A stretch of 64,000 bases of DNA from Parelaphostrongylus tenuis (taxonomy: Eukaryota; Nematoda; Chromadorea; Rhabditida; Metastrongylidae): NCBI GenBank assembly GCA_019055375.1, contig JAHQIW010003706.1:28063-92062 (forward strand), in the 5' to 3' direction. The notes under the pieces are model-generated. The model made no database searches, had not been told where the DNA came from, and was given only the letters and a program-made list of their open reading frames with translations. Position numbers and translations under genes: made by a program. Below, in pieces: positions 41,501 to 53,729 of this stretch; the stretch's first letter is position 1, and each line of letters begins with the position of its first letter.

Positions 41501-42252
41501 CCGAATCAGCTCTATGAGTACCCAGACTAACAGCAGCATGGACGTTTTCAACCCAGTGTGAGCATGCGGATTTCCTGCGATTACAAAGAGCATGAACATT
41601 CGTCCCAAAACCTGATGAAAACGATTATAGAGAATGTGAGCTACATACATAGAAATGAGATCAACTGGGTTATCTAGAACAGATCCCATTATGTTAACGG
41701 TTCGTCCTCAATTTCTGTTATTATTTTACCTGAATTTACTATGTCAAAGATCAACACTTCGATGGTACAACAGAGAAGTTCAAGTATCGGTTTGTTGTAG
41801 TGCTTTAGAGCTTCTTGATAACTTAGTGCAGCACATATCCAAAAATTCTTGATAAAAGGCGCTGGACAACCTGGATGAGGGCTGCAGCAATTCCTGTGTT
41901 GGTTATTCCAATAATTCCATGAAAAATATCCAAAATTTGCGCAGAAGTGCCGATTAGAAACAACGAAAAATGTTCGGCGAAGTCGAATCTACCTTAAGCA
42001 TTCGAAATAGCACAGTAATTACAGCGATGACAGCTATTAGATTAGGAATGTGGTACCATAGTATGCGAAGCAAATGCTGAGTTTTGCCTCTAAATACGAT
42101 AAGAGTTCCGGTAGAATTAATAGAATGTTTCTACCTGAAATCTGAGCATCCAGTAGCTTGAGAAAGATCTTCAGATGTATCACAAACATTATGACATTGT
42201 AAAGGAATATGTAAAGAACAACCATCCAGTGTCGATGAGTGTCGATCTTCAT
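38552..42252 (-). CDS. hpo-8: Very-long-chain 3-hydroxyacyl-CoA dehydratase (PTPLA/HACD/Phs1 family), 5 exons, 219 aa
   Basis: ER membrane enzyme for the third step of the very-long-chain fatty acid elongation cycle. Minus-strand exons: 42135-42252, 41871-41992, 41502-41611, 41136-41242, 38552-38754; total 660 nt with matching phases. The protein is mostly hydrophobic: LYIFLYNVIMFVI; ILDIFHGIIGI; LLLVWVLIELIR followed by YPYYAL; WLRYSAWIPLYPTGFLLE. The catalytic pair is present: Tyr145 (LYP) and Glu152, seven residues apart as in yeast Phs1 Tyr149/Glu156. The last four residues are KKHQ, a KKXX ER-retrieval signal. A spliced-leader-like acceptor lies just before the ATG. Intron 4 (2.4 kb) carries a foldback family. 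Family is firm; the exact C. elegans counterpart is inferred from size. Confidence 0.88.
39535..39796 (+). repeat. Foldback family B unit in dehydratase intron 4
   Basis: ATTATTTGAGCCAACGTGTC, ACACACGTGTTTCGACC, CCAATCCTCTTGGGGCGCTC; organisation as at 19207-19478. Confidence 0.7.
39797..39969. repeat. Family B hairpin in dehydratase intron 4
   Basis: TTTCGTTTCGAGTGTTTTCC ... TTTGAGTCAACGTGTCATGT facing ACATGTTGGCTCAAATAAAT ... AAAACACTCGAAACGAAA. Same unit-plus-hairpin order as at 19207-19754. Confidence 0.8.
40686..40725. repeat. Exact tandem duplication of 20 bp
   Basis: AGGAAATATTCCTGTGTAGT occurs twice back to back in dehydratase intron 4; each unit holds the palindrome GGAAATATTCC. 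Confidence 0.9.
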
Positions 42253-42259
42253 TTACGGG

Positions 42260-42268
42260 CTGAATTTG
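42260..42268 (-). promoter_or_regulatory. Putative spliced-leader acceptor of the dehydratase gene
   Basis: CAAATTCAG on the minus strand, 7 bases before the ATG, with no convincing upstream exon. Confidence 0.5.
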
Positions 42269-42944
42269 AATGGTTAGCACTTCGGACACGCAAAGTTTAT
42301 AAATCTTTGGGATGAAAACAATGGTGTTTCGTTTATATTTGGTTATGAAAATAATGTGAAGATGAGGGAGTTGAGGAATATAAATGACAAAATCCTATGA
42401 TATCTACCTCACAGGATACACTGACCATTCTACCATTTTCGCCATTTGAAGCACTTTGCAGAAGTAATTGCGGTATTAATGGTTAAAACCGCGACTACTT
42501 TTGCACTAACCTATACTAGAAAACTCCTCAAGTGGAATAATTAGGAAGACCTTGTCGATACAGAATGAACGAATGAGTGATGGAGATTAACGTTTTGCAG
42601 AGATACTCGTTCGGAAATCTTTAAAACGTTATTGATTGCCTTATCAACTACTTCCATAATACACAGCCTCACTTGAACATAGTCGAAGGCTTGGTAGAAC
42701 TACCATGTTAAGAACAAGCAATTGATGGAAAGTACTGGACAATAAATCTGTTCTTAAGCACTCAAAAGTGAAGGGCGCGAACGATCGACAAGGAACCTCA
42801 AAATCGCAGACGATGATCTGACCTTGAATACTCGGGAAAGTCAGGGACGTGCGATAAATCGATCATTACCACTGACAAATGAAACATATCCTACAAAAAT
42901 CATTTTATTTGACCGCCTATTGCGGTGTTATGATGTTTCTATAG

Positions 42945-43135
42945 ACCCAATGATGTTGAGTGGTGTGCAAAAAGGTTTGCGTCAGCCGGGATTTGAACCC
43001 AGATCTTACTCTTTCCGGGAGCATGTGTTCAAGCGTTACACCACCGGCGCTTGTTTTGAAAGAGTAAGATCTGGGTTCAAATCCCGGCTGTCGCAAACGT
43101 TTTTGCACACCACTCTACATCATTGGGTTTATATC
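42945..43135. repeat. Palindromic SINE-3 pair
   Basis: Left arm CAATGATGTTGAGTGGTGTG plus GGGATTTGAACCCAGATCTT; right arm is its reverse complement (AAGATCTGGGTTCAAATCCC ... CACACCACTCTACATCATTG). Two tRNA-derived heads face each other around a short non-palindromic core with GCATGTGTTCAAGCG. Confidence 0.85.
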
Positions 43136-43499
43136 CCTCAGTCTTTAGATTTTTACATTATATGGCGATCAAGACACAATTGCACATGACAAGTTAGCAA
43201 TTGTAAATCTTACTTGAGTAAACGCCAAAATATATCAGAGCAGTACGCTCTATGAAAGACGTGTCTTCAATACCGATCATTACGACAGCTTTGAAGCGCT
43301 TTTGAAATTCCTCAGTGATTTTTCTCCAAAATTAACATACAGAATAGGCGACGATGTTAGTCCTCTCACTGCTAGCAATTTTGACAATGAGATAATTATG
43401 AACGTGAAAGTTTGGGAACTCACTGGTAACACATGGCGTTAATTTTCTGAAAGTCTTTCTAAGCACGTGGCGACGGTACATATCAGAGATATATACCAC

Positions 43500-43690
43500 T
43501 CATTCAGTTGACTACATCCGACGTCGCTTGAGGTAGCTGAATAGATATCCAGTCCGCACAACGAGCTACGGTGATTCATCGATAAGTCTGGTAGTAAATA
43601 ATCGTTACCGAGAGAATAGGTCTCATGGGCCCGAAGCACAGGGGCGAGCCAGCGATCACGTGTGTATTGCTAGCCACATCTAATAGCAAG
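43500..43690 (-). repeat. SINE-2 copy, degenerate
   Basis: CGTCGCTTGAGGTAGCTGAAT and the GCCACATCTAATAGC head echo the family; weak elsewhere. Confidence 0.4.
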
Positions 43691-43699
43691 CGTCCCTAA

Positions 43700-46600
43700 G
43701 CGTAGTAATATTTCTCTCCAAAATATTGCCGATATATTCCAGTCTGAACAGCTAAGTGCTCAAATTCTTGATACTAAAGCAACGACGAGGGTCCCAAACA
43801 TCAACGATGCCTTGGCAAAGAGCACTTTCTCTTTCACGATCACATCCGAAGACTGTTCAATCACTCAGATACCTAGAATAGGAACCTTTCCCGAAAATTA
43901 TGACAAGATGAAGGCAAGCGAATACCTTTTGAAAAACTAGATTTATATAGAGGCTGAACAATGAAGCTTTATCTTGTTGAGAAAAATATAGATTTATAGG
44001 ATCTTCATCCAGTTTGATAAGACCTAGTTTGAGCAAAGGTATAATGGTTCAAAGTTGAAAGGAAAGCTCTTTCTAGCAGCATATAGATCACATGTGGCTC
44101 ACTTCGCGCAGCATGTGATGGAAAGTCTAAGTCTGTCTCACACAGAAACGACAACATTCTTCATCTCATTTCACAGTGATTTTTTTCACAAAAGAAGCAC
44201 TCCGTGCTGTGAAAGAGACTTCAACTTCAGTGCATTGCAACACATCGTACTCATTTTCATGAATGAATTCGTTGTGTGTAAATGTTGTCTGGGTCGCACA
44301 ACAACTTGCGAGGCCAGTCGGCCAGGTCAGGCCACTAACTACTACCTCACAAACGAGTCCACTTGTACGATGATCACTCCGTGGTCCTCAACAAGAGCAG
44401 CTAGCTAGATTGGGTAATTTCAAGTAGTGAATTGAACGAACAAATTCCCGAACAGACTGTCACTCCATCGTAGCCACACTGCTTGTGAGTGTCGAACTGC
44501 GACGTTTATAAAGTAGTTGTCCTCCGATGATTTTCCCAAGCTGAATACCTTGACATTTCTTCTCGGAAGTCCAAAAAGAGTGAACGGGGGTTGCGGCGGT
44601 CCTGGTACCATATTGTTCACAAGGTAGCAATGTCTTTCTAATTGGCAAAGATTGGCGACTGCCTGTGGTGATAACCCGAGAAGAGGTCTGCCAAGATGAC
44701 CTCGAAAGCCCGAAGAACCTTGAATGGTCCATTCAACAGCAAGCGAGTATACGTAGGTGCTCCTTACTGAACAATCATATCTATGGCGTTGGACGATGAG
44801 AAAATCAGCAAAAGATTTAGAAATTTTGCGGTAACACCTATGAAAATTGACTTTTTCAAAACTCGAAGATAATAATATACATTTCTTCCAACTAAGCAAA
44901 AAAAAAAGGTTGACAAAGATTTTATTTAGCTAACATAATATTTTGTCGCTTTGGCCTTCATCAGAGTTATTTTGATCCAAATCAGTAGTAGACTGCTTGC
45001 CGTTGTCGTAATGTGGATACTGGTTGCATTTCGAGTTGAAGTTAGTGAAATAACACCACCTGAAAGAAGTTCGTACAATCGTTGGTGACCTTTTTAAAGA
45101 ATATATCCTTTTTGGCGGCTAGTGCATCCTGTTGCAATCGGTTATTCCTATCTGACACAAAGGATCGTAACATATTTTGAAAAATTTCACAGAAGCACTA
45201 GCTAATTATGCTAACATTTATCTAACTTCAATTTTTGAGAGTATTGACAGTTGATGTGCGAGCCATATAACAGCGACAGCTGCTTGGTGCATTGGAGGTA
45301 AAAAGGTGGCCATAATGGATGAGTAATTAACCAAGGTGTGTACTGTAAAATTCGTCTCCGAGTGTAAAAACTCCACACTAGCGGTGTTTACTCCCCAGGA
45401 TTGGACTCGATATGGCAAGGTACGACATTCGTGACAGTGATCAACTGTGAGTCGTCAACTCGTATCAACGAGGTTCTGATGGAGCAAAGATGTCAAAACG
45501 TTAGCCAAGCAAATATTTTAAAATCTTGGGACCCACTGAACGCTATTGGAGTGAGATAAAGTTTATAATAACGTAATTTTACCACGTTCACAAAAACCTC
45601 AGCGATGACTGTTATTGTTCGCTGATATCACCTTAACACCATCCATAGAATGTCGGTAGAACTACTTTGTTTGGCTTTTGATAACTCCTCAATCCGATCA
45701 TAAATCCGATCTGATCATCGATTCATCCGTATAAAAAATTGGGCATGAGCTGGGAAAAGCTCTTTTATTCGACCAAGAATAAAGCAAGTCGCTCATGTTG
45801 AGAATATTCCCAGTAAAGTTCTCTTCCCACAAAATTCGCAAATAAGGATTTTTCTCATCGAAGACAAAAGCCACCTACCAAGAAACCTAGAATTTGTATT
45901 GAGATTTCTCCACTTTCCCAAAGAGGACTTTTAACCGCATCTCTATTGCTACAATGAGCTACTCGAAACGAGATTAAAACAGAAGCAGAAGGTTCTAGCG
46001 CAGCACATCTAGCACGACATGAAATAAATCCAGCTGTAAAACAATTTTACAGAGAAATTTTCATCGATGTAAGCAAAAAAGATTATGGAAAGCAGCTTTA
46101 AAACGATCTCACCTGAGGATATGTTGCCGTGATCTTCGCGATTATGATGCTCCGCTAAGCGCGTTGTGAGCTAAGTCTGGACCAACTACATTTCGATATA
46201 TTTTGAATTGACAACGGAGAATTTCAATACCAATTTAATTCGTCCTACTGCCTTTGCCTGAGACTCTGAAATCTTTATCCAGAATAGGCTTCCGGGATTC
46301 TATTTCCTGAAGTTCAGGTTGCAGCGATAGAAAGCATGAAGAGAGAGGCACAGCTCCACAACCCGATGATCTCACCGCCGACCTTTTCAAAACTAGATAT
46401 CACAAATTATATGCGCTTCTTTCGGTCCATTCAATATCTTACCTTTGAAACAGGGAATCTTACAGTAGTTGAGGACGGTGTCCATTCATTATATTGCTCA
46501 ACAAAGGTGACCGAGGAGATCGCAAAACCTTTGTAATTATTGTCGCATATGCAGTGTGATTGTACATTCGAAGCTATTTCCGGTGAGCTTTCTATCCTGA

Positions 46601-48530
46601 ATGCGAATGGACTGGATAATCATCAGGTGCCGTCGTGAACGATATAATGCCACCTATCAATACATGGTCAATTCTTGTTACTACACCATTTTTAGAGATT
46701 ATTTTTCTCATCAACAATAGCACAACAATGTATTAGAGAAGTCACGTATACTTATAGGGAAGCTTTTAGTACAGATAGTTTGAGAGTGCCTTGTAGCACG
46801 CACTCGATCACTGGTTCGATCTTGGGCTTGCTGTCAGTAAGTCGTGAGTTTCGCATTTGTGGGATTTTATACAAAGTAGCCTTATGGAAATCTAGTATGA
46901 ATGGCATAAATAATTTTCAATTTCATTGATTTTGCTTATGATTCACCTTTCCATCCCTTGCCTTTCGTCCCTCGAAAATTAGTCGGCGAATTGGTACCAC
47001 ATTTCTCACAAAAAATTGAAGCACCGACTTGACACTGGTCAGCCACCGCAAGTCATTGTTTGAGCAAAATATGTATAAAGGTAACCCCAAAGATACTTGA
47101 TGAAGTCAACTGCTTGGCGCATTCCTATTAATCAGTACCGAAAGCATCAGGATCAGAGCACTAGTATTTGATTTCCATTGAATCCACACATTTTTCCTTC
47201 TCTTCAAATAAGACAGTGAACTTAACAAGGTTATAAGCTCTTGTTGTTTTCTTATTTCATCGTGATGAGTGAATTTATCTGTATTATTCTTTGAACATTT
47301 ACCAAACAATTTACTTCTGAAGAGATTAATATCATCGGTGAGAATGAAATACCGGATGGAAATCTAAACAATGGTGGTGTTTGATAGGAGTTGACAAACA
47401 ACACATGGAGCATTGATGCTATTATACACTAAAATTGAACACTTTGATGTATATGTAGTACATGAATATCATAAATTATGATGTAAATAACATTGGAAAC
47501 CCAAGTTGTCTTAGCCTTCAAGCCGTTTTTTTCACCAGGCGCACTACTTTTCGGCACTTCTCGGCACCGCTTTCCGCTTGACGTGCCTCCTAAATCGTCT
47601 TTGATAATCACTTATACAGATATTCCTTGTCAAATTCCTGAGTTGCAGATTACAGGTTATTCACTGAGCTGACTTTTCTCTATTGCTCTGGTATATTCTT
47701 TCGCGGATTTGTTTGCATGTGTGCTCATTTTCCTACATATTGATTCAACCAAGAGCTTAGAATCAACTAATTGGGAACTACAAGGGAAACGATTGGAACT
47801 GAGTCCAACAAGTAAAGTTGGAACCATTGTTGGAGAGCTTCACAAGTCACTCTTAATTATGCTATGCTGGCAGTCAACGAGAGACTTGAGGGCACATTCT
47901 TGTAAAAGCGCTAAGAATCTCATATCAACTCGAAGACCGTGACCTACTACTGGGTATCGCTTAGCTTTTAGCGCTCTCCAGAGATTAATCAAATCTACTG
48001 ATAGACATTAGTGTTATTTGATGATTGATGCAATTATAGAGGTGATAGAGATGTAATGAGCACAAAATTTGTTTTACTTGAGCAATAAAAAGTAGTTTGT
48101 ATCCTTGATGATTTGAAAGTGTCAGCAGTTCACGTCTTTGTTTAACAAATTAGCTAACTCATTCAATGAAGGATTCAGTTGATCATAAAGAACGTGAAGC
48201 GTACCTCAATTGTAATTCGTGCAGGGACCAATCGGAAAGTAAACGATGGGTGCACAAACTGGCAAACATAGTGTAACAGATTTAGACATGAAATTCTTTC
48301 TTGCACCAGACCACTACGGCATTCAGATTCCTCACTGAAATCACTGAGATTAGGGATTAATATAAAAACACTGTGGCACAGAAATTATCAACGAGATTTC
48401 AAGTAGAATACCTAATAGAGAGACCCCAGTAGCTCCATTACCGATTGCCTTGAGCAGATTAACTTTGGGCGGAGTACGCTGGCCACTATAATCTGCAGTA
48501 TGTTTGAAAATGAGGCTTCCTAACTCCGTA
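43700..48530. other. Long intergenic stretch without a recognised gene
   Basis: The largest frame is 159 codons on the minus strand (44420-44899), overlapped by a 90-codon frame; neither shows a known motif or consistent splice context. No SINE or foldback copy of good quality was seen. Confidence 0.4.
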
Positions 48531-48539
48531 GTATAGAAC

Positions 48540-48700
48540 GTGGAGTGCGTGGCTGAGTGGTTGTGATGCTTGTTGCGGCGCACATGGGGCAGAATACCGC
48601 CACAACATTTGCGGGTGTTAACAATGAACGCCTTATGGAACGTTCCAGCTTGGCTATCCTCGATATAGCGAAAAAACGTGCTTGACTAGTATTCTAAGCT
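48540..48700 (+). repeat. SINE-1 copy
   Basis: GCGTGGCTGAGTGGTTGTGA head; AATGAACGCCTTATGGAACG and TTGGCTATCCTCGATATAGC in the body. Confidence 0.7.
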
Positions 48701-49739
48701 CTTGAGAAGAAGGCAAAAAAAACGGTGAACGCTTGAAGTATTGGGACCCAGTCAACGAAAAAAACCACGATAGGCAGGTAACAAAGTGTTCAAAAGTGAA
48801 AGCAGTGTGGTACACTAAATAACAGCGCGGAAGAGTAACATGCCGTTCATTCAAAATGACTTGCAGTGTTTAGATGTGCTGTGCTCGTCCTTGCTTCCCA
48901 TTAATTTGATTCTATCTGGGGCCAAGCTTACGAAGATGGCTAATTGTGATCCTCAGCGATGCTAAACATAGTCAAGCATTTTCTTCGAGTTTCTATAAGG
49001 CTTCATAGGTCTCTTGTACAAGCTGGTAGATTGCTCCCTCATCGCATGCGCTACTTGTCATTCATATTGCTGCATATATTAATAGTCTGTTCATTTCTTA
49101 ATATCTCAGTGATTTCTTATGCCAAATAATTAATACAAAAGTTTAACTAGCAAAGTTTTCGTTGATCCAACTGTGTTTCTCCAGATCCCCAACATGGATA
49201 GTCTTTCCAGCTTATGGATTTATTAAATGCAGCAAAGAGATCTGTTAATCGGTTGCAAAACAGAATCCAGGCATTATTAGGAGTCAGAAAAGTTTAAGTT
49301 TTTCCTTGAAAGAACATGACTGATTTCCACAAGAAGTGCCATTAGGCAACACCCATATTCATGTGTGGATTTCTTTAAAAATTACATAGGTCAACTAAAT
49401 GGTGCACATCTAATGAATACTACCAGACTGAGATGGTAAGGGAATGTCTCCTTTGGAATACACAATCCTCATTTCTCCATCACGAATCTAAAAAAATATG
49501 GTGCCCGCACAGTTCCCTGAGAGAGCATGAGTTTAATACAACACTGCTGCACTGTACAATGATGATCAGAGCACATTTCTTCTGGTAGATATTTTGAGTG
49601 TACTTTCCCGTTATCTGCACCACGTTTCGACCTCTTGAAAAGACGTACTTCTTGTTGTTTATTGAAAGTTTGAGTACTCTTTCGTTCAACTCAAAAGGAT
49701 TTGACTGATGCGTTTGGTTATCAAGATTGTATTATTATT

Positions 49740-50350
49740 GCGCTGTAACAGCAAAAATAAAATCACGTTTCTTATTCAAACATTTCTCGCTGAACAAAGA
49801 ATTTCCTTCATAATTTAAAAACCATTCGATATCTTAGATCTCAATCATTCCTAAAATGTGTTTGGTTTTTGAAAAAGGGCTGTTTAGTGCGCTGTAACAA
49901 TCAAAACAAGACTGGGTTTTGCACATTTGGCACCTGAAAAAGCGCCGTGGCTTAATGGCAATGTTGCAAAGTCCTATTCACATACTGGCGAAGCGTGGCG
50001 GTTTGTTGCCAGTGTCGCGCTGCGCAAAAGTCAGCCGTTTTTGGACTCCTACAGCGCACCAAAAAGTTCTTTTCAAAAACCAATAACAAATTGGAATCGG
50101 CGAGATTCAAGCTATCGAATGGTTACTATTTAGAAGAAAAGTTTTGTCTAGCAATGAAATGTTTGAATGAGGAAAATTATTTGATTTTTGTCGTTACAAC
50201 ACAATATGGCCATTTTGAATCTGAAATATACCACTGGTTTCTGAAATTTGAGCTATTACATAGTTGTAAAAGTCTAAAAAAATCAAAGAGCGCGTTATTC
50301 TCAAGGAATCGAGAAAAGGTGCGGATAACGGAAGTAATCCATTTCAATTA
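49740..50350. repeat. Family C-related fragments
   Basis: GCGCTGTAACAGCAAAAATA and AAACCATTCGATATCTTAGA at the left; GCTATCGAATGGTTACTATT further right, in direct rather than inverted order. Confidence 0.45.
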
Positions 50351-50809
50351 ATATGCGCATGATAGCCCGTCCAACTTTGCCTTCCACTCTGAGATTTCTC
50401 GTATTCGCCTTCTAACGGTCGGTGGATGTGAAAACTCTATGATACAATGTGTGACAACTATTCATGTTGGGAATTCAGGAATCTGTGAAATCTGTACAAA
50501 AGTGATCTTAGTATACATTTAGGAAGAGTCAGTTTGGCCAACAGTGAATAATATTCAAGAAGAATAAAAAACATTCAGCTAGTAGCCGAAGCACTGCGCA
50601 AGTCCGAAGACTTTATTAAATGACGAACGCAAAAAATAAAACAAGGGGAAAGTTTTCTCGCAACCTACTCAGTAAATGTAAGGAGAAGTTATATGAATAA
50701 AATAAGGGGAGGACTTTAGGAAATTTGCTAGAAAACCTGCACGCATCAGCAAGGTGTGTATGCTATAGCATATCAGTGTTAACGTAGACAATAAAAGCAG
50801 TAGGCTTAC

Positions 50810-50925
50810 CTCTTGCTGAGGGAGATTTTGGCGAGCAGTCCGTCAACCTTGTGCCAATGATTAGCGCTCGACTTGCGGTCACATTCCATCAATCGTCGCT
50901 CGACTAGATCCGCTAATGCGTCGTC
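50810..50925 (-). CDS. Isolated coding exon, unknown gene
   Basis: Minus strand: acceptor TTTCATTCAG, 116 nt open in one frame, donor GTAAGC. It encodes 38 residues beginning DDALADLVERRLMECDRK and continuing HWHKVDGLLAKISLSK. It is GC-richer than its surroundings, typical of real exons here. A possible terminal exon follows at about 50350-50438, where two frames are open to a stop. I do not recognise the protein. Confidence 0.45.
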
Positions 50926-52067
50926 CTGAATGAAAGACGAACGTGAGATTGTGCATAAGTCAAATTGGATGATTGCTGTCACGCGGACAATTGTTGAGAA
51001 AACTTTGCATCTATATTTGATACCAATAGTGGGTTGTTTTGTATCCATTTGAATGTTGCTTTGTGACCGATTACCATTATTTTTTACATGACAGTCGTTA
51101 TGCTCCCTATCCATGCCAAACTCTCTGTTTTAGAAAATACAGGAGAAAAAGCTGTCAATAGAGAGAATGTTCACCAAGGCGCGCTTGTTGCTAGCTTTTT
51201 GGAAACTTTTTCAACACTGGCACCTTCTAAGCCAAAGTGAGTAAAGAAAACAGATCAAATCGTAAATATTATTACAAGTTTTCAAACCCTCTTTGAGATC
51301 TGCAAACATCTTATGAATTCATATACGAATTGAAGATCTCCGAAATTTTAAGTTCTGTGTAACAAACATTCAATATTCCTCCAGAGGCTTACCACTTAAA
51401 GTACTGTGGGCACTCAGAGTTGCAAAACGTCGACCAGTTCTGAGAGCCTAAACGCTGTCAAGTAGGCTACCTGAGAACTACACGAGAAGACAGCCAATCT
51501 GGCAACAATTCGGCCTTAGTGTCAAATTCGCGAACTTATTTGAGATGTCCGAAGCAGAGATCAATTGAGATGGATTAAAATTGAGATTTACATAGAAGTT
51601 CAATAAACCCTTTCATAAACGCCTGGGAGATATTTTCGAGGTTGCTTCGTCTTCACATTTAGAACTCTAAAGCAGGTATCTCATGCCAATTTCAAAGTGT
51701 ATTTCAATACCGCAAATCACTGTGATTCCATGCAGTCGTCGTCCAGGGAGTTTGTAGAAAGACTATCAACCCAGATAAATAGACTGTATAGATGCTGCCT
51801 CGAAATACGAGTCCCGTGGGCCACTCTATTTGGCAAACCATTACGTGATCGGTGGTTTATCGAGTAGAGTGGTTCACAGACTTGAATTTTGAGGCAGCAG
51901 CTAATCAGAATTGATTTAAAACTTGTGGCCATTTGGTGATTATTATTCTTTCTGCAAGCCCCTAAACGACGACCGCAGGAAATTGTAAAGGTTTGCGGTC
52001 TTGAGTTCTTGGCTCCACTCCTTCGACACTATAATCTTTCAGTGCCATATCTGCCATAAAAGTCAGA

Positions 52068-53213
52068 AATCGTTTGACAGACCAAAGCGGGCAATGAACG
52101 CTCTAATTAAATGAGCAGTGTGCTTTGATAAATGAAGCTGGACATTACATTTCGGATACCTGAGAAATCGCTTCAAAACAGAAATACAAAACAGGTCTGA
52201 GAGCGTATGGACGAAAAGAAGAATAAAGTGTCCTCGACAGGATGTAAGAGTTCTTCGAGAGGGTTTTCCAAAAGATACAAACAATTTTGCAGGAAGGGAT
52301 TTACAGATTACGTTATAATATCTCACCTGCCAAAAGTAGGCTATCGCCAAGGACGACATTGGTGAAAGGACGATGCCAGACAAAAATATAGTGAACATGC
52401 AAAATCTGTGAGAAGAAACTATTCATGTCACCACGAAAGTGAGATTTATTCGCAAACCGTGCGTTTCATGCTTCACTGACTTGAACATCTAACGCAGTTA
52501 GGATCTAGTGAAATATAAAGAAAATAGTGCATTCCGTAATCCCGCTATCGTTTACTAGCCGCTACCGACTTTGTAACACAGATATGGTAGAATGGGCTAC
52601 TTCTGACTTATTCACTGAACGTTGTTTCCTCTCCCGTACGAGTATCTACAATTGATCTCATGGCCATACCCACAGCGCAAACTTATCCCCCTATAATTTA
52701 TAAAGGTTATTTTCTACATGTCACAAGTTAAAGAACATTTTCTAGAACCAAATAGATTGTTTACATAAGTCCCACGACGATTCCCTGCTCGTTGTGTAGA
52801 CTGGCAAGAATAACTGTGCTTTTGAATATTGTTTGTGATCAGAATGATTAGAAAAAGAGCAACCACCCATCAATCTGGACTTGATGAGCAGTTTCATCAA
52901 GCAGAATCTGTTCAATAAACAACATAAAAAATGTTTTTTGAGGGAAAAGGTATAATGTGGTGCATGAAAATTTTGTTGCCTCACCATCGCTCTATTTGAA
53001 TTATACAGCCATAACGTTGAACCACAAACAAGAACAACAGCATGGTACGAAATTTCTAGGTCGCAGATTGGAAAATGATTATGACAGTTATAGTTTTCTC
53101 TATCATTCTGACAAATTATCATAAGTAATAGCTTACCTTTGCACCTTTTTGTAAGTACAAGGGGAACTTTGCTCGAAACTTTTCTGCTATTGCGGAGAGG
53201 TTCTTCTCGCATC
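52068..53213 (-). CDS. Possible multi-exon membrane protein gene (exon fragments)
   Basis: Several spliced-looking fragments on the minus strand: 53137-53213 (acceptor TAATTTCAG, donor GTAAGC; frames CEKNLSAIAEKFRAKF or MREEPLRNSRK); about 52988-53056 (hydrophobic MLLFLFVVQRYG, donor GTGAGG); about 52326-52405 (acceptor CTTCTCACAG; hydrophobic MFTIFLSGIVL and SLAIAYFWQ, donor GTGAGA); and a tail 52068-52164 after TTTCTCAG ending GLSNDF then TGA. Repeated hydrophobic segments would suit a nematode multi-pass receptor, but I cannot join the phases throughout and no family motif is seen. Confidence 0.25.
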
Positions 53214-53729
53214 CTGAAATTACTTGGATCGGTAACATTACCATTTTTGCTTTTTTTTACTGTAGTTCGCTTTTCATTTTCAATAATCTTAAGAAAATTT
53301 TTGGGAAGAAAATCTTCAGTGCTTCAAAATAAAATCGTTTCGGCGTAGTTGTGAAAAGTAGCTTTTATTCTATGCGATCAGATACATTAATGGATTTTGG
53401 AAAAAAGCCATTCCGTCTGGCAGCTATTTGCTCCTCGCGTGTGTCGTCGAACGGCTCAAAAACGAATCAAGGGAAATGTTCCTGTGGTATGTCACAATTG
53501 CCTTCTGTTTGCACGAAGAGCACGAAAAGCTACATATTTTTTGTACAGTACCTTCATAGCGAAATCTGAATTTCATGCCCGTTTCCGCAAGTAATGACGA
53601 GTTTTGATTGTTCTTCATCTATTTTACTTCACTTCAGTCGTGCTTTTTCGCAAGTGTGGCTGACCATTGATAGGAAGCGTCTAATGGAATGTAAATGGAA
53701 ATCGAAATGACGCAGGAGTCGTAAATTTG

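Noticed and set aside
42824..43189. 121-codon plus-strand frame
   Set aside because: It reads through the palindromic SINE-3 pair; the similar minus-strand frame is its mirror image.
44420..44899. 159-codon minus-strand frame, briefly considered as cytochrome P450-like from VPGPPQPPF
   Set aside because: No other P450 motif (no heme-binding FxxGxRxC), a second frame is also open, and no consistent splice sites.
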